Program-made: the position numbers and the translations under genes
Notes under the pieces: model-generated
The model's input: the letters and a program-made list of their open reading frames with translations, nothing else
Told to the model about the DNA's origin: nothing
The model's database searches: none
Assembly: GCF_003097515.1 (NCBI RefSeq)
Contig: NZ_CP029188.1
Span: 5,095,001-5,159,000, forward strand
Length of the DNA stretch: 64,000 nt
Source of the DNA: Streptomyces tirandamycinicus
GTDB lineage: Bacteria; Actinomycetota; Actinomycetes; Streptomycetales; Streptomycetaceae
Direction of reading: 5' to 3'
In this document: positions 1 through 6,726 of the stretch, in pieces
Layout: the number at the start of each line of letters is the position of its first letter
Position numbering within the stretch: position 1 is the first letter of the stretch

Positions 1-765
1 CGGGACATCACGGAGCGCCTGGAGTCGTCCCTGGCCGGGCTCCTCGGGCGCGGGCGACTCGGTGACACCTTCGCCCACCCGACCACCGAGCCCATGAGGC
101 TGGACGCACCGGTCTGCTTCGACGTCTCCTCCATCGACGACTCCGAGGTGATGCTGCAGGCGGCCGCACTCCTCAGCTGCTGGTCCTACGGGTTCGGCGC
201 CGTGGCGGCCGCGCACGCCCTGTCCGACGCGGGCCTGGAACCTGAGCGCAGATACTTCCTCGTCCTCGATGAGCTGTGGCGCGTACTCAGAGCGTCCAGC
301 GGCCTGGTGGAGCGGGTCGACGTCCTCACCCGGGTGAACCGCACCAGGGGCGTGGGGATGGCGATGGTCACGCACACCATGCGGGACCTGCTCGCACTGC
401 CCACGGAGGAGGACCGGCAGAAGGCGTCCGGCTTCGTGGAGCGGGCCGGAATGGTCATCACCGCCGGCCAGCCCCGCAGTGAAATGCCCCGCCTGGCGCA
501 GGTGGTCGACCTGTCGCAGATCGAGCAGCAGCGGATCACGGAGTGGTCCACCCCGCCCGGATGGGACACCTCGGACGCGACCGTGGACCCCCCGGGGCGA
601 GGGAACTTCCTCATCAAGGTGGGCGGCAGGCCCGGCATCGCCATGCACGTGGACCTCACACCCTCGGAGCTGGCGGTGAACGACACCAACAAACGCTGGC
701 ACCAGGCCGGCCCGGCCACACCGGGGCCCGTCGCGGGTGGCCCCACGTCGACCGGGCAGGCGTAG
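1..765 (+). CDS. VirB4/TraC-type conjugation ATPase, C-terminal part (5' end outside window)
   Basis: The reading frame is open from base 1 and ends at TAG 763-765, giving the last 254 residues of a larger protein. It has the end of a P-loop ATPase: a Walker B strand followed by an acidic pair (YFLVLDELW), then a helix ending in VNRTRGVGMAMVTHT, the sensor-like segment of VirB4/TraC/HerA-type ATPases. The Walker A motif must lie upstream. Proteins of this family power type IV secretion and DNA transfer at the cytoplasmic membrane. The VirD4-like gene at 8187 supports a conjugation role. The family call rests on the Walker B region and context; a related HerA/FtsK ATPase cannot be excluded. 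Confidence 0.7.
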   Translation, partial: RDITERLESSLAGLLGRGRLGDTFAHPTTEPMRLDAPVCFDVSSIDDSEVMLQAAALLSCWSYGFGAVAAAHALSDAGLEPERRYFLVLDELWRVLRASSGLVERVDVLTRVNRTRGVGMAMVTHTMRDLLALPTEEDRQKASGFVERAGMVITAGQPRSEMPRLAQVVDLSQIEQQRITEWSTPPGWDTSDATVDPPGRGNFLIKVGGRPGIAMHVDLTPSELAVNDTNKRWHQAGPATPGPVAGGPTSTGQA

Positions 766-768
766 AGC

Positions 769-821
769 CCTACCGCGGCCGCTGCGGGGGGCCAGGCGCA
801 CGCCCGTGCGGCCGCCGTAGG
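769..821. terminator. Inverted repeat just after the VirB4-like gene
   Basis: A 14-bp arm at 769-782 (CCTACCGCGGCCGC) pairs with 808-821 with one mismatch, around a 25-base loop. It begins 4 bases after the stop codon and has no T tract, as is usual for Streptomyces. The rest of the 296-base gap to 1062 shows nothing else I can support. Confidence 0.35.
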
Positions 822-1061
822 CGACTTGGTCTGGCGGTCCGGCGGAGGCTGTGGTGCCCTTCGGAGGCCCTCGCGACGACGGACCGCCCCGACCTGCACC
901 CACTACTCGCGGAAAGCTCGCCAGTGTCCCGGGCGGCCGTGGTGACCTGGCCTGTTTCCACCTTCCTTGATCACCAGATGTAGTGCTGTCCTGACCGGTT
1001 GTCAGTGCCCGATGCCACCATGGGCAGCTGCGCGGGGATTCGCTTCGAGGGGGAGGCTTCC

Positions 1062-1352
1062 ATGCCTTGGGTACGGCCGTACGTGCGCTCAGATGGGACA
1101 GCGGTTCGGGGGCACTCGCGATGGGCGCCGGGGGCCCGACGGGAAATGGCTGTCTTAGCCGTGATCGGCTTAGCCGTGCTGGGGCTGGGCAACGGCAAGG
1201 CGTCCGGTGCAGCCGATGCGAAGACTCCGCGGCCCCAGCCGAGGACGTCCTATCCGATCCGCTTCGACAACGCTCCCACTCTGCGGATCAAGAAGCCCGA
1301 GCCGACGGTGTCGTATCCCATCCGGTTCCCGTCACCCAAGAGGCACCGGTGA
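1062..1352 (+). CDS. Small basic protein with a central hydrophobic segment and two YPIRF motifs
   Basis: This 96-residue protein starts at ATG 1062 behind a strong ribosome-binding site (GGGGGAGG). I do not recognise the family. The N-terminus is basic and aromatic (PWVRPYVRSDGTAVRGHSRW). A short hydrophobic segment follows (about residues 35-46, AVLAVIGLAVLGL). The C-terminus has the pentapeptide SYPIRF twice, about 22 residues apart, ending in a basic tail (PSPKRHR). Its stop overlaps the GTG start of the Mrr-like gene (GTGA), so the two are probably translated as a coupled pair. It may be a membrane-associated partner of that nuclease. That is inference from position only. Confidence 0.6.
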   Translation: MPWVRPYVRSDGTAVRGHSRWAPGARREMAVLAVIGLAVLGLGNGKASGAADAKTPRPQPRTSYPIRFDNAPTLRIKKPEPTVSYPIRFPSPKRHR

Positions 1353-2065
1353 CACGTCGACGGCCGCCAGCCCGGCGGCGCCCCGCAAGGAAGCGCCCGC
1401 CCCGCAGACGCCCCGTGCGGCGTGGTTCCGACGCCGATCTGTTGCTCATGCTGGTGGCCGCGGTCGCTGCCGTCACTCTGGTCGTGGCGGTGGTGAACTG
1501 GCTTCTGGCGCACTGGTGGGTGCTGCTCATCGCGGGTGTCGTCGGGGCGGCGGGTGCCGGCGCCTGGCTCCATCAGCGGGCCCAGCAAGCTCAATGGGAG
1601 GAGGTGCGAGCCAGGGGACTGCGGTACGCGTTGGGGCAGCTGGACGGGCTCCATCATCGGGAGTTCGAGCACGCCATACGTGACCTGTTGCATCGCGATG
1701 GGTGCCAGAACGCTCAGCGCGTGGGTGGTGGTGGCGACCTGGGGGCGGATGTGAAGGCCACGGATCCCTACGGACGGCGATGGGTCGTCCAGTGCAAGCA
1801 CCGTCGCCACGGTGACCGTGGCGCACCGGTGGGTACTCCTGATCTGCAGGTGCTGAACGGCACAGCCCGGCAGGTGCACGGAGCAGATGTCGCCGTGATC
1901 GTGACGAATGGCAGAGTGACCGCGCCGGCCCGGGTCTTCGCAAAAGAGCAGCGGCTGCACGTGGTGGACCGCAAGACCCTGGCCGTTTGGGCCTCGGGCT
2001 CACAGCCCCTGTGGGAGTTACTGCAGGCCGTTCCACCGCCGCGGAAACCGCCCACTCTCAACTGA
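1349..2065 (+). CDS. Membrane-anchored Mrr-like restriction endonuclease
   Basis: The 238-residue product has a very basic N-terminus (about 25 residues, mostly R/P), two adjacent hydrophobic segments (about 30-50 and 54-73) and a C-terminal nuclease fold. The fold carries the Mrr/RecB-like signature: HHREFEHAIRDLLHRDG, then GGGGDLGADVKATD, then WVVQCKH, giving the D...QxK metal-binding set of Mrr_cat nucleases. Mrr enzymes cleave foreign or modified DNA; here the active site would be held at the inner face of the membrane. GTG 1349 is chosen because it overlaps the previous stop (GTGA). On a conjugative element it could act on incoming DNA or in DNA processing; the substrate is unknown. Confidence 0.75.
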   Translation: MTRRRPPARRRPARKRPPRRRPVRRGSDADLLLMLVAAVAAVTLVVAVVNWLLAHWWVLLIAGVVGAAGAGAWLHQRAQQAQWEEVRARGLRYALGQLDGLHHREFEHAIRDLLHRDGCQNAQRVGGGGDLGADVKATDPYGRRWVVQCKHRRHGDRGAPVGTPDLQVLNGTARQVHGADVAVIVTNGRVTAPARVFAKEQRLHVVDRKTLAVWASGSQPLWELLQAVPPPRKPPTLN

Positions 2066-2183
2066 CAGAGACGGAGGCTCGCCCAGACAGAAGCCGAGTC
2101 GAGCCTCTTCCTCTGCCCTCCGACACTCCGGCTACGGGAGCAGAGCCCCCGTCGGCGCCGGTCGCGCCCCGGCCGGGTCGGCT

Positions 2184-2205
2184 GCTGTCGCCAATTGGCG
2201 ACAGC
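2184..2205. repeat. Element palindrome copy 1, candidate centromere/operator upstream of parA
   Basis: A perfect 22-bp inverted repeat with core TGTCGCCAATTGGCGACA, 93 bases upstream of the ParA-like start in a 232-base non-coding gap. Two further perfect copies of the core lie at 4607-4626 and 7805-7822, and none was seen outside the mobile block. Position next to parA and perfect symmetry suggest a ParB or repressor binding site. Binding itself is inference. Confidence 0.65.
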
Positions 2206-2297
2206 CCAAGCGCAAACGAGGGCAATCCCGGCGCTTTCCGGCTCAGCCACGACGTCGACTCCAACCTGCGGGGAGTGGAGCGGTACCGTCCGGTGCC

Positions 2298-2981
2298 ATG
2301 ACTACATCTCGCCCCGTCCCGGTGCTGCCCTCTGAGGGCCGCCGGGTGGCCTTCGTGGGGAAGGGCGGCGCGGGCAAGTCCACGATGCTCGCCCAGTTCC
2401 TGGCCTACTGGACGTCGTACGGCGTGCCGTGCATCGGGATAGACACAGACGTGCCCGGCGACAACGAGCACGGCACCCTGTACGAGCACGCGCAAGCCGT
2501 GGACCTGGGCGCACCGGTCTATCCAGCGCCGGCTATACACCAGATCCGCAACGAGGCGCTGCGGCTCACCCCGGAGAAGGGTGTGGGTGCCCTCGACACG
2601 GGCGCGTGGGAGCGGAAGAAGGACGGCCCGCACCTGGCGGTCCTCAGTTCCGTGGATCTCGCGGTGCTCTGCATGCAGCCCACCAAGAACGAACTGAACA
2701 GGGCGGCCTCGGTCCTCGGCGCGATTCAGCAGCTGGAGGCGACCGGGGCCAGGGCGCCGAGGCTGGTCATCCTGTTGTCCATGGTCGACCGCAGCGCGGC
2801 CTCGGCCGACGACATGGACGAGATCCTTTCGGAGGCGGGCTACACCGTGCTGCGGTCGCGCTATCACCTGTCCAACGGTCGGGACGGGCTGGCCCAGTCC
2901 TTCGGCGAGCCGGTCAGGGTCAGGGAAGGGTCGGAAATGGACGACATGGCGCGGGAGATTCTGGACGTGGTGGCCCGGTGA
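2298..2981 (+). CDS. ParA-like partition ATPase
   Basis: A 227-residue ParA/MinD-superfamily ATPase. The deviant Walker A is at residues 21-29 (GKGGAGKST), with the signature lysine at 22. A switch region follows (IGIDTDVPGD), and LILLSMVDRSA/VLRSRYHLS sit near the C-terminus. There is no N-terminal helix-turn-helix, so it is a small type Ib-like ParA that probably relies on its partner for DNA binding. The family segregates plasmids or positions cargo through ATP-dependent binding to the nucleoid. It overlaps the next gene by GTGA, and a perfect palindrome lies 93 bases upstream. Together these form a recognisable partition cassette: centromere candidate, ATPase, DNA-binding partner. Confidence 0.85.
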   Translation: MTTSRPVPVLPSEGRRVAFVGKGGAGKSTMLAQFLAYWTSYGVPCIGIDTDVPGDNEHGTLYEHAQAVDLGAPVYPAPAIHQIRNEALRLTPEKGVGALDTGAWERKKDGPHLAVLSSVDLAVLCMQPTKNELNRAASVLGAIQQLEATGARAPRLVILLSMVDRSAASADDMDEILSEAGYTVLRSRYHLSNGRDGLAQSFGEPVRVREGSEMDDMAREILDVVAR

Positions 2982-3802
2982 GCAAGCAATCCGCAAAGGC
3001 CAAGGCGGGGTTCGGAGCGGCACTGGTCGCTGGTCTGCAGACACGGGGCCAAGGCGCGCAGCTGCCCGCTCAGACCTCAGCGCAGACGGCAGTGGACCTC
3101 ACCCCTGAGGCCCGTCTGACCGAGCTGGAGGGCCGCATTGAAGCGTCCATTGGCCAGTACCAGCAGAGCGTTCGCCAGCTGCAGCTCCGCCACCGCCAGG
3201 AACTCGGCCTGCTGCTGGAGGAAATCCGGGACGGGGAGCTGTTCATCCTCGCCGGGTACGAGAAGTTCGGGCACTACATCAAGGGCCGATGGGGCTGGGA
3301 CCGCTCGTACGCGTACCGGCTGATGGACCTGGCACTGGTCCGGCGGGCTCTCGCCCCGCTCGGAGCGGCCGTAGTCGACACGCTCCCGGAGTCTCAGGCG
3401 CGGACGATAGCTCCCGTGGTCCGCCAGCAGGGAGACCTGGCAGCGCAGCAGCTGTTCAAGGAAGCCAGGCAAGATGCCACGGAGAGCGGGAGGAAGTTGA
3501 CGGCCGCCGTCATCAGCCGGCGGGCTGAACAGTTCACCGCCTCTGCGCAGTCCCTGTCGGATTCTGCCGGCGAAGACGACGTGGTGGACGCGGAGCTGGT
3601 GGACGACGACGCTGCGGCGGAGCTGGTCAACGCCGACATCCGCGCGGCCGCAGCCGCTGCGGAAAAGGCCGTGCGTCTGCTGGATGAGGCCCTGGCCAGG
3701 AACGTGGCTCCCTTCGACGCTGGGGAGGCCAACCAGGACCTGAGCCGCATCCGCTCGGCGGCGGTGAAGCTGGGCAACCGCGCCCACCCGGCCACGGCCT
3801 GA
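2978..3802 (+). CDS. ParB-like DNA-binding partner of the ParA
   Basis: The 274-residue protein starts at GTG 2978, overlapping the parA stop. The N-terminus is low complexity. Residues 45-85 are a Q/E/R-rich helix, probably coiled coil. Residues 94-150 look like a helix-turn-helix of the DUF3102/ParB-associated kind (YEKFGHYIKGRWGWDRSYAYRLMDLA, shown here by its landmarks KFGHYI, DRSYAYRLM and LPESQARTIAPVV). An acidic linker follows (about 195-215), then a helical tail. The classical ParB box (GERRxRA) and CTP-binding motif are absent, so it is a ParB analogue rather than a canonical ParB. It is the most likely reader of the palindrome at 2184, 4607 and 7805. Confidence 0.65.
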   Translation: MSKQSAKAKAGFGAALVAGLQTRGQGAQLPAQTSAQTAVDLTPEARLTELEGRIEASIGQYQQSVRQLQLRHRQELGLLLEEIRDGELFILAGYEKFGHYIKGRWGWDRSYAYRLMDLALVRRALAPLGAAVVDTLPESQARTIAPVVRQQGDLAAQQLFKEARQDATESGRKLTAAVISRRAEQFTASAQSLSDSAGEDDVVDAELVDDDAAAELVNADIRAAAAAAEKAVRLLDEALARNVAPFDAGEANQDLSRIRSAAVKLGNRAHPATA

Positions 3803-3817
3803 GCAAGAGCATGAAGC

Positions 3818-3843
3818 AGGGCCCCCGCCACGGCGGAGGCCCT
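3818..3843. terminator. Bidirectional terminator between convergent parB-like and membrane-protein genes
   Basis: Arms AGGGCCCCCGCC (3818-3829) and GGCGGAGGCCCT (3832-3843) pair with one mismatch and a very tight loop. The hairpin lies in the 57-base gap between the plus-strand stop at 3802 and the minus-strand stop at 3860. Confidence 0.6.
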
Positions 3844-3859
3844 CTTCGTTGGCCGTACG

Positions 3860-4567
3860 TCAGTTGAGTTCGGCCACCCGGGCGGCCTTCACGAGGGCCT
3901 GCACGTCCAGCTCCTGGCCGGGCTCCACCGTCCGCTGCTGCCGCGCCTGCGAGGCCGCAACGATGGCCTGCACGCGGGCCTCCTCCTGCCGGCACTCCCA
4001 CTGTGCGGTCGCCACCGTGGCGGCTGCCTCGATGGCGGCGACGCGGGCCGCGTTGGCGCCCTTGGCCTGCTCCAAAGCCAGCTCGTGCTCCTGAGCGCGA
4101 GTCTCGCGCAGGTCACCCCGCCACAGGGGCGCGCACACCGCGTACACCGCCGCGGTGACCACGACCCACAGCAGGGCGGCCAGCTGCCAGTCCGGGGTCC
4201 ACGCGGTGACGCCTGCGGCCGCGAGCGCGGCCGCGATGGCGAACGCAAGGCGGACGGTGGCGTTGTCGCCGTGCGGCTTGGCCGCCGCCACGCAGCCGAC
4301 GCACCCTGCGAGCGCCGACAGAGTGCCGTTGATCCACAAAGGGGCAGTGGAGCCGTCCGGCAAGGCGCCGTTCCAACTCCAACCGAGCACGGACAGGCTG
4401 CTGGTGGCCAAGCCCGGGGCGATCCGGCCGAAGTGCTCCCAGAGCCAGCTGGCTCCGGACTGCCGGGGCGGCAGCTGCGGGACGGGGCGGAACGTCGCCG
4501 GTACGGGCCGGGCATGCTCGATCAGGTAGAGCGCCGGACTGAACGGCCCGGGGGTCTGCTCGCTCAC
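3860..4567 (-). CDS. Four-helix membrane protein with a cytoplasmic coiled-coil tail
   Basis: The 235-residue product has hydrophobic segments in its middle third: near IAPGLATSSLSVLGWSW, GTLSALAGCVGCVAAA, LAFAIAAALAAAGVTAW and LAALLWVVVTAAVYAVCA. A long charged, Ala/Glu/Gln-rich helix follows (about 160-225), probably a coiled coil. The architecture recalls Spd-type proteins of Streptomyces plasmids, but I do not recognise the family. Its ATG overlaps the stop of the preceding 61-residue ORF (ATGA). It is the last gene of the minus-strand chain that begins at 6062. Confidence 0.7.
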   Translation of the reverse strand: MSEQTPGPFSPALYLIEHARPVPATFRPVPQLPPRQSGASWLWEHFGRIAPGLATSSLSVLGWSWNGALPDGSTAPLWINGTLSALAGCVGCVAAAKPHGDNATVRLAFAIAAALAAAGVTAWTPDWQLAALLWVVVTAAVYAVCAPLWRGDLRETRAQEHELALEQAKGANAARVAAIEAAATVATAQWECRQEEARVQAIVAASQARQQRTVEPGQELDVQALVKAARVAELN

Positions 4568-4749
4568 CGCCCCACCTCCGGATCGGCTGGCGGGCGCGCG
4601 TCGTCACTGTCGCCAATTGGCGACAGCAGCCCCGCCTCGTCCGTACCCTCGCGGGTCGCGGGCACGGGGCCGGTGAGCAGCAGTATGGGCAGCTGGTAGC
4701 CACCCTCCAGGCGATAGCCCTCGGTCGTGCGGAGGTCCTGAAGCATCAC
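4564..4749 (-). CDS. Small hypothetical protein containing a palindrome copy in its coding sequence
   Basis: A 61-residue ORF joined at both ends: its start overlaps the ASCH-gene stop and its stop overlaps the next start (ATGA). That coupling is the main reason to accept it. The N-terminal half is ordinary (MMLQDLRTTEGYRLEGGYQL, then PILLLTG). The C-terminal half includes LLSPIGDSDD, encoded by the palindrome at 4607-4626, and is polar and Pro-rich. It could be a real small protein, or a coding wrapper around a binding site. Function is unknown. Confidence 0.55.
   Translation of the reverse strand: MMLQDLRTTEGYRLEGGYQLPILLLTGPVPATREGTDEAGLLSPIGDSDDARPPADPEVGR
4607..4626. repeat. Element palindrome copy 2
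   Basis: Perfect 20-bp inverted repeat CTGTCGCCAATTGGCGACAG, identical in core to the copies at 2184 and 7805. It lies inside the 61-residue minus-strand ORF. Confidence 0.65.
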
Positions 4750-5165
4750 TGCCCCTCTCGCAGAACGTGGGAGGCAGTCTCAGGCGAAAGCTGCTGGCGC
4801 ACTCTCTCCATGAGCGCGGCCGGCGGCGCCCAAAGGCCCTGTGCGCCCACCCACGGAATCGGAAGAGGGAGGGCTGTCACCTCGTCCAGCACATGGTGGA
4901 AGTGACCCGGGAGGGACCACGGGGTGCACTCTCCATCATCCTCGTGACAGGCGATGATCCGGGCGACGGCCAGCACGGCGCCCACATCCAGCTGCAGCCC
5001 GCGGACCACGGCCGCCACCATGGGTCCGTGTCGGCGGTCCATGGTCCGACTCGCATGGATGAGGACGGGGCCCTGATAGCTGGTGGGCCATGTGCGGTTC
5101 TCCACGCGCTTGTCGGCGTAGGTGATGGCGGCCGCCCACGGCTGGCGGATGGTGAGTCCTCGCAT
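4746..5165 (-). CDS. ASCH-domain protein
   Basis: The 139-residue protein is an ASCH (ASC-1 homology, PUA-like) domain from end to end. Landmarks are the opening RGLTIRQPWAAAITYADK, the following VENRTW, and YQGPVLIHAS, which form the putative nucleic-acid-binding groove. The ATG at 5165 is chosen because it overlaps the upstream stop (ATGA). ASCH proteins bind RNA, and some are nucleases or amidohydrolases. Small ASCH genes are common on plasmids and phages. No catalytic set stands out clearly here, so an RNA- or modified-nucleoside-related role is the most that can be said. Confidence 0.75.
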   Translation of the reverse strand: MRGLTIRQPWAAAITYADKRVENRTWPTSYQGPVLIHASRTMDRRHGPMVAAVVRGLQLDVGAVLAVARIIACHEDDGECTPWSLPGHFHHVLDEVTALPLPIPWVGAQGLWAPPAALMERVRQQLSPETASHVLREGQ

Positions 5166-5437
5166 CAGGAGATCACCTCCGCGAGGGCCTTGCCCACGCC
5201 GTACAGGAGAAGGGCGACGATGACGGCGAGCGCGACGAGTCCTCGGCTGACCTTGCTGATCTTGCGGAGCCTCACGGACAGGGCGAGGGCGGCCAGCACC
5301 ACCACGGTGCCGTACATGGCCAGTCCGGACAGCAGGGCCTGCACCAATGTCCGGCCTAGCTCGACAGAGGTAGCGATGGCCAGCACAGACAGCACGATGG
5401 CGGCAAAGGCGATGAAGCGTTCGCGGGCAATGGTCAT
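5165..5437 (-). CDS. Small membrane protein with three hydrophobic segments
   Basis: A 90-residue protein, starting at ATG 5437 (overlapping the previous stop). Three hydrophobic stretches are evident: about residues 8-25 (FIAFAAIVLSVLAIA), 32-55 (LLSGLAMYGTVVVLAALAL) and 68-83 (LVALAVIVALLLYGV). A short basic loop (RLRKISKVSRG) lies between the last two. It resembles small holin-like or Spd-like plasmid proteins, but no family is recognised. The longer upstream extension of this frame is rejected because the start used here is the one coupled to its neighbour. Confidence 0.6.
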   Translation of the reverse strand: MTIARERFIAFAAIVLSVLAIATSVELGRTLVQALLSGLAMYGTVVVLAALALSVRLRKISKVSRGLVALAVIVALLLYGVGKALAEVIS

Positions 5438-5619
5438 GCGGACGCACCACCCTGCGGGGCGACGACGATGAAGGCGGCGCCGGGGAGGTCGTAGTGGACG
5501 TGAGCGGCGGGGTGTTCGCCAGCGCGGTGTCCGGCCGCCAGCGCCTCCGCGTGGCCGTGGGCCCGCGGGTCGCTGTCGAGGATCCGTTCCAGCACGGTGG
5601 CGTTGGTGCAGTGGTTCAT
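5434..5619 (-). CDS. Small hypothetical protein, His-rich
   Basis: A 61-residue ORF (MNHCTNATVLERILDSDPRA at its start) ending in the ATGA overlap with the membrane-protein gene. It contains several His residues (HGHAE, AGHRAGEHPAAHVHYD) and a hydrophobic C-terminal strand (GAAFIVVAP). It is not recognised. It is included because of its coupling with the next gene. Confidence 0.45.
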   Translation of the reverse strand: MNHCTNATVLERILDSDPRAHGHAEALAAGHRAGEHPAAHVHYDLPGAAFIVVAPQGGASA

Positions 5620-5689
5620 GGGGTGGCCTCTCCATCAAGGCGAGCAGGAAGAGGCGGGCCGCCCTCGGACGAGGACGGCCCGCGGGGCC

Positions 5690-5788
5690 CTATCGGGCGG
5701 GGTGGGGCCGCGCGTCCTGGGGCTGCGGCTGGCGTCCGTCGCGCTGGTGCGGCGTGGGACGCATCGGCAGGGTGGGGCGGTCACTCAT
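5690..5788 (-). CDS. Micro-ORF, 32 residues, Pro/Gln/Arg-rich
   Basis: The start ATG 5788 overlaps the stop of the 26-residue ORF upstream (ATGA). The product opens MSDRPTLPMRPTPHQRDG and ends in a Q/P/R-rich tail. It is too short for domain assignment. The gap to the next ORF (5620-5689) holds a GC-rich stretch with no clear signal. The case for it being real is the unbroken overlap chain 6062 to 5690. Confidence 0.4.
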   Translation of the reverse strand: MSDRPTLPMRPTPHQRDGRQPQPQDARPHPAR

Positions 5789-5865
5789 CGGCCAGACCCC
5801 TTGCTGCTGCGCCTGTTGACCTCGGAGTTCTTGCGGCTGAGTTCCTTGCGCTCTTCCTCGGTCAT
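5785..5865 (-). CDS. Micro-ORF, 26 residues, highly charged
   Basis: ATG 5865 overlaps the stop of the CxxC protein upstream, and its own stop overlaps the next start; both junctions are ATGA. The peptide begins MTEEERKELSRKNSEVNRRS and ends in a Ser/Gly/Lys/Arg tail, so it is a short charged helix. No family is recognised. The two exact four-base overlaps argue that it is translated. Confidence 0.45.
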   Translation of the reverse strand: MTEEERKELSRKNSEVNRRSSKGSGR

Positions 5866-6062
5866 GCGGCCGCCTCCAGCTGGCAGGTGCAGCGGACGGT
5901 GGTGGAGCGGCCGTTTCGGCGGATCACGACCGTGTCGAACCCCGCGCAGTCGGGGCAGGGGCTGGTGAAGGCAGGTCCCTTCTTGCCGACCAGCAGCAGT
6001 CGGGGGGCCGATGCGGGGGGCGGGATGGAGAAGCCGCTGGTGCGGCTGCGAGACTTGCTCAT
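5862..6062 (-). CDS. Small zinc-ribbon-like protein (CxxC...CxC)
   Basis: A 66-residue protein. Residues 1-30 are Ser/Pro-rich and basic. The C-terminal part has CPDCAGFDTVVIRRNG followed by TVRCTCQ: two Cys pairs about 20 residues apart, as in a zinc ribbon. It heads the minus-strand chain of overlapping genes down to 3860, with GAGGG as a plausible ribosome-binding site about 6 bases before ATG 6062. A nucleic-acid-binding or protein-bridging role is possible; the function is unknown. Confidence 0.6.
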   Translation of the reverse strand: MSKSRSRTSGFSIPPPASAPRLLLVGKKGPAFTSPCPDCAGFDTVVIRRNGRSTTVRCTCQLEAAA

Positions 6063-6186
6063 GGAGATCCCTCGTCTCTGGATTCAGGGGTTTCCCAAGC
6101 CCGGAGAGCGTTGGCGCGCTCGTCCGGGCGGGGAGGGCCGGGGCGGGAACCCCTGGCCCTCTCGCATGCCAGGAACAGTAACTTTC

Positions 6187-6220
6187 AGAGTCTTGAACTT
6201 CAAGAGTCTTGAGGTATGAT
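6187..6220 (+). promoter_or_regulatory. Promoter with nested direct and inverted repeats
   Basis: TTGAAC (6193-6198), a 16-base spacer and TATGAT (6215-6220) make one of the best sigma-70-type promoters in the window. AGAGTCTTGA occurs twice, at 6187-6196 and 6203-6212, with a 16-bp period. CTTGAA-C-TTCAAG forms a 13-bp inverted repeat between them. The repeats cover the -35 box and spacer, where a repressor would act. The ribbon-helix-helix-like product encoded downstream is the obvious candidate. Confidence 0.65.
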
Positions 6221-6257
6221 TCTTTGCGTGGACGACGAGAGGAGGGGAGCGTGGGAA

Positions 6258-6333
6258 ATGCACTGGCCCATATCGCGGCGCCAGAGTTCCAAGGTCATAG
6301 CCTCTTGGGGTCACTGACTCCGAGACCCCGAGG
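6258..6333 (+). promoter_or_regulatory. Possible leader peptide and ribosome-binding-site hairpin
   Basis: A 19-codon ORF runs from ATG 6258 to TGA 6315-6317, about ten bases after GGAGGGG. A hairpin (CCTC-tt-GGGGTC at 6301-6312 with GACCCCGAGG at 6324-6333) overlaps the ribosome-binding site of the next gene. The leader stop codon falls in its loop. This arrangement fits translational attenuation. The alternative is that GTG 6251 starts an N-terminally extended form of the next protein. Confidence 0.35.
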
Positions 6334-6340
6334 GGGCGAA

Positions 6341-6658
6341 ATGGCGAAGGAACCGCCGGCGCGGCGCTCGTCCAGCCTCAGTGAGGCTGCGGCGGCGGCC
6401 CGCGAGCAGCTGTCACCGAAGTACGTGCAGCTGCGCGGCGACCAGTTGATCGAACTGGACGTCGTGGCGCGGGAGCTGCAGGCGGCGCGCTCACATAAGG
6501 GTGAGCGCATCACGGCAAATACCGTGATCCGCGTTGCCGTTGACGCGATCCTTGCCCACCGTGACCGCCTCGTGGGCGATACGGAAGCGGAACTGCGAAC
6601 CAACTTGCTCGCGTACATCGAGGAACTACAGCAACGACGGCCGACGAGAGGTGCCTGA
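6341..6658 (+). CDS. Ribbon-helix-helix-like DNA-binding protein
   Basis: The 105-residue protein starts at ATG 6341 behind AGGGGG. An N-terminal Ser/Ala-rich arm (about 1-25) precedes KYVQLRGDQLIELDVVAREL, then GERITANTVIRVAVDAILA. The pattern is strand - helix - turn - helix, typical of CopG/ParG/Arc-like ribbon-helix-helix repressors on plasmids. The promoter upstream has direct repeats of the kind such proteins bind cooperatively, so autoregulation is likely (inference). It may also control the divergent minus-strand chain starting at 6062. A longer start at GTG 6251 is possible but has poorer spacing. Confidence 0.6.
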   Translation: MAKEPPARRSSSLSEAAAAAREQLSPKYVQLRGDQLIELDVVARELQAARSHKGERITANTVIRVAVDAILAHRDRLVGDTEAELRTNLLAYIEELQQRRPTRGA

Positions 6659-6726
6659 GTAACCAACAGACCCCGGTGGTGAGGCAACACCACCAGGGCC
6701 GCGACGCTGAAGACTTGGAGACCTGC

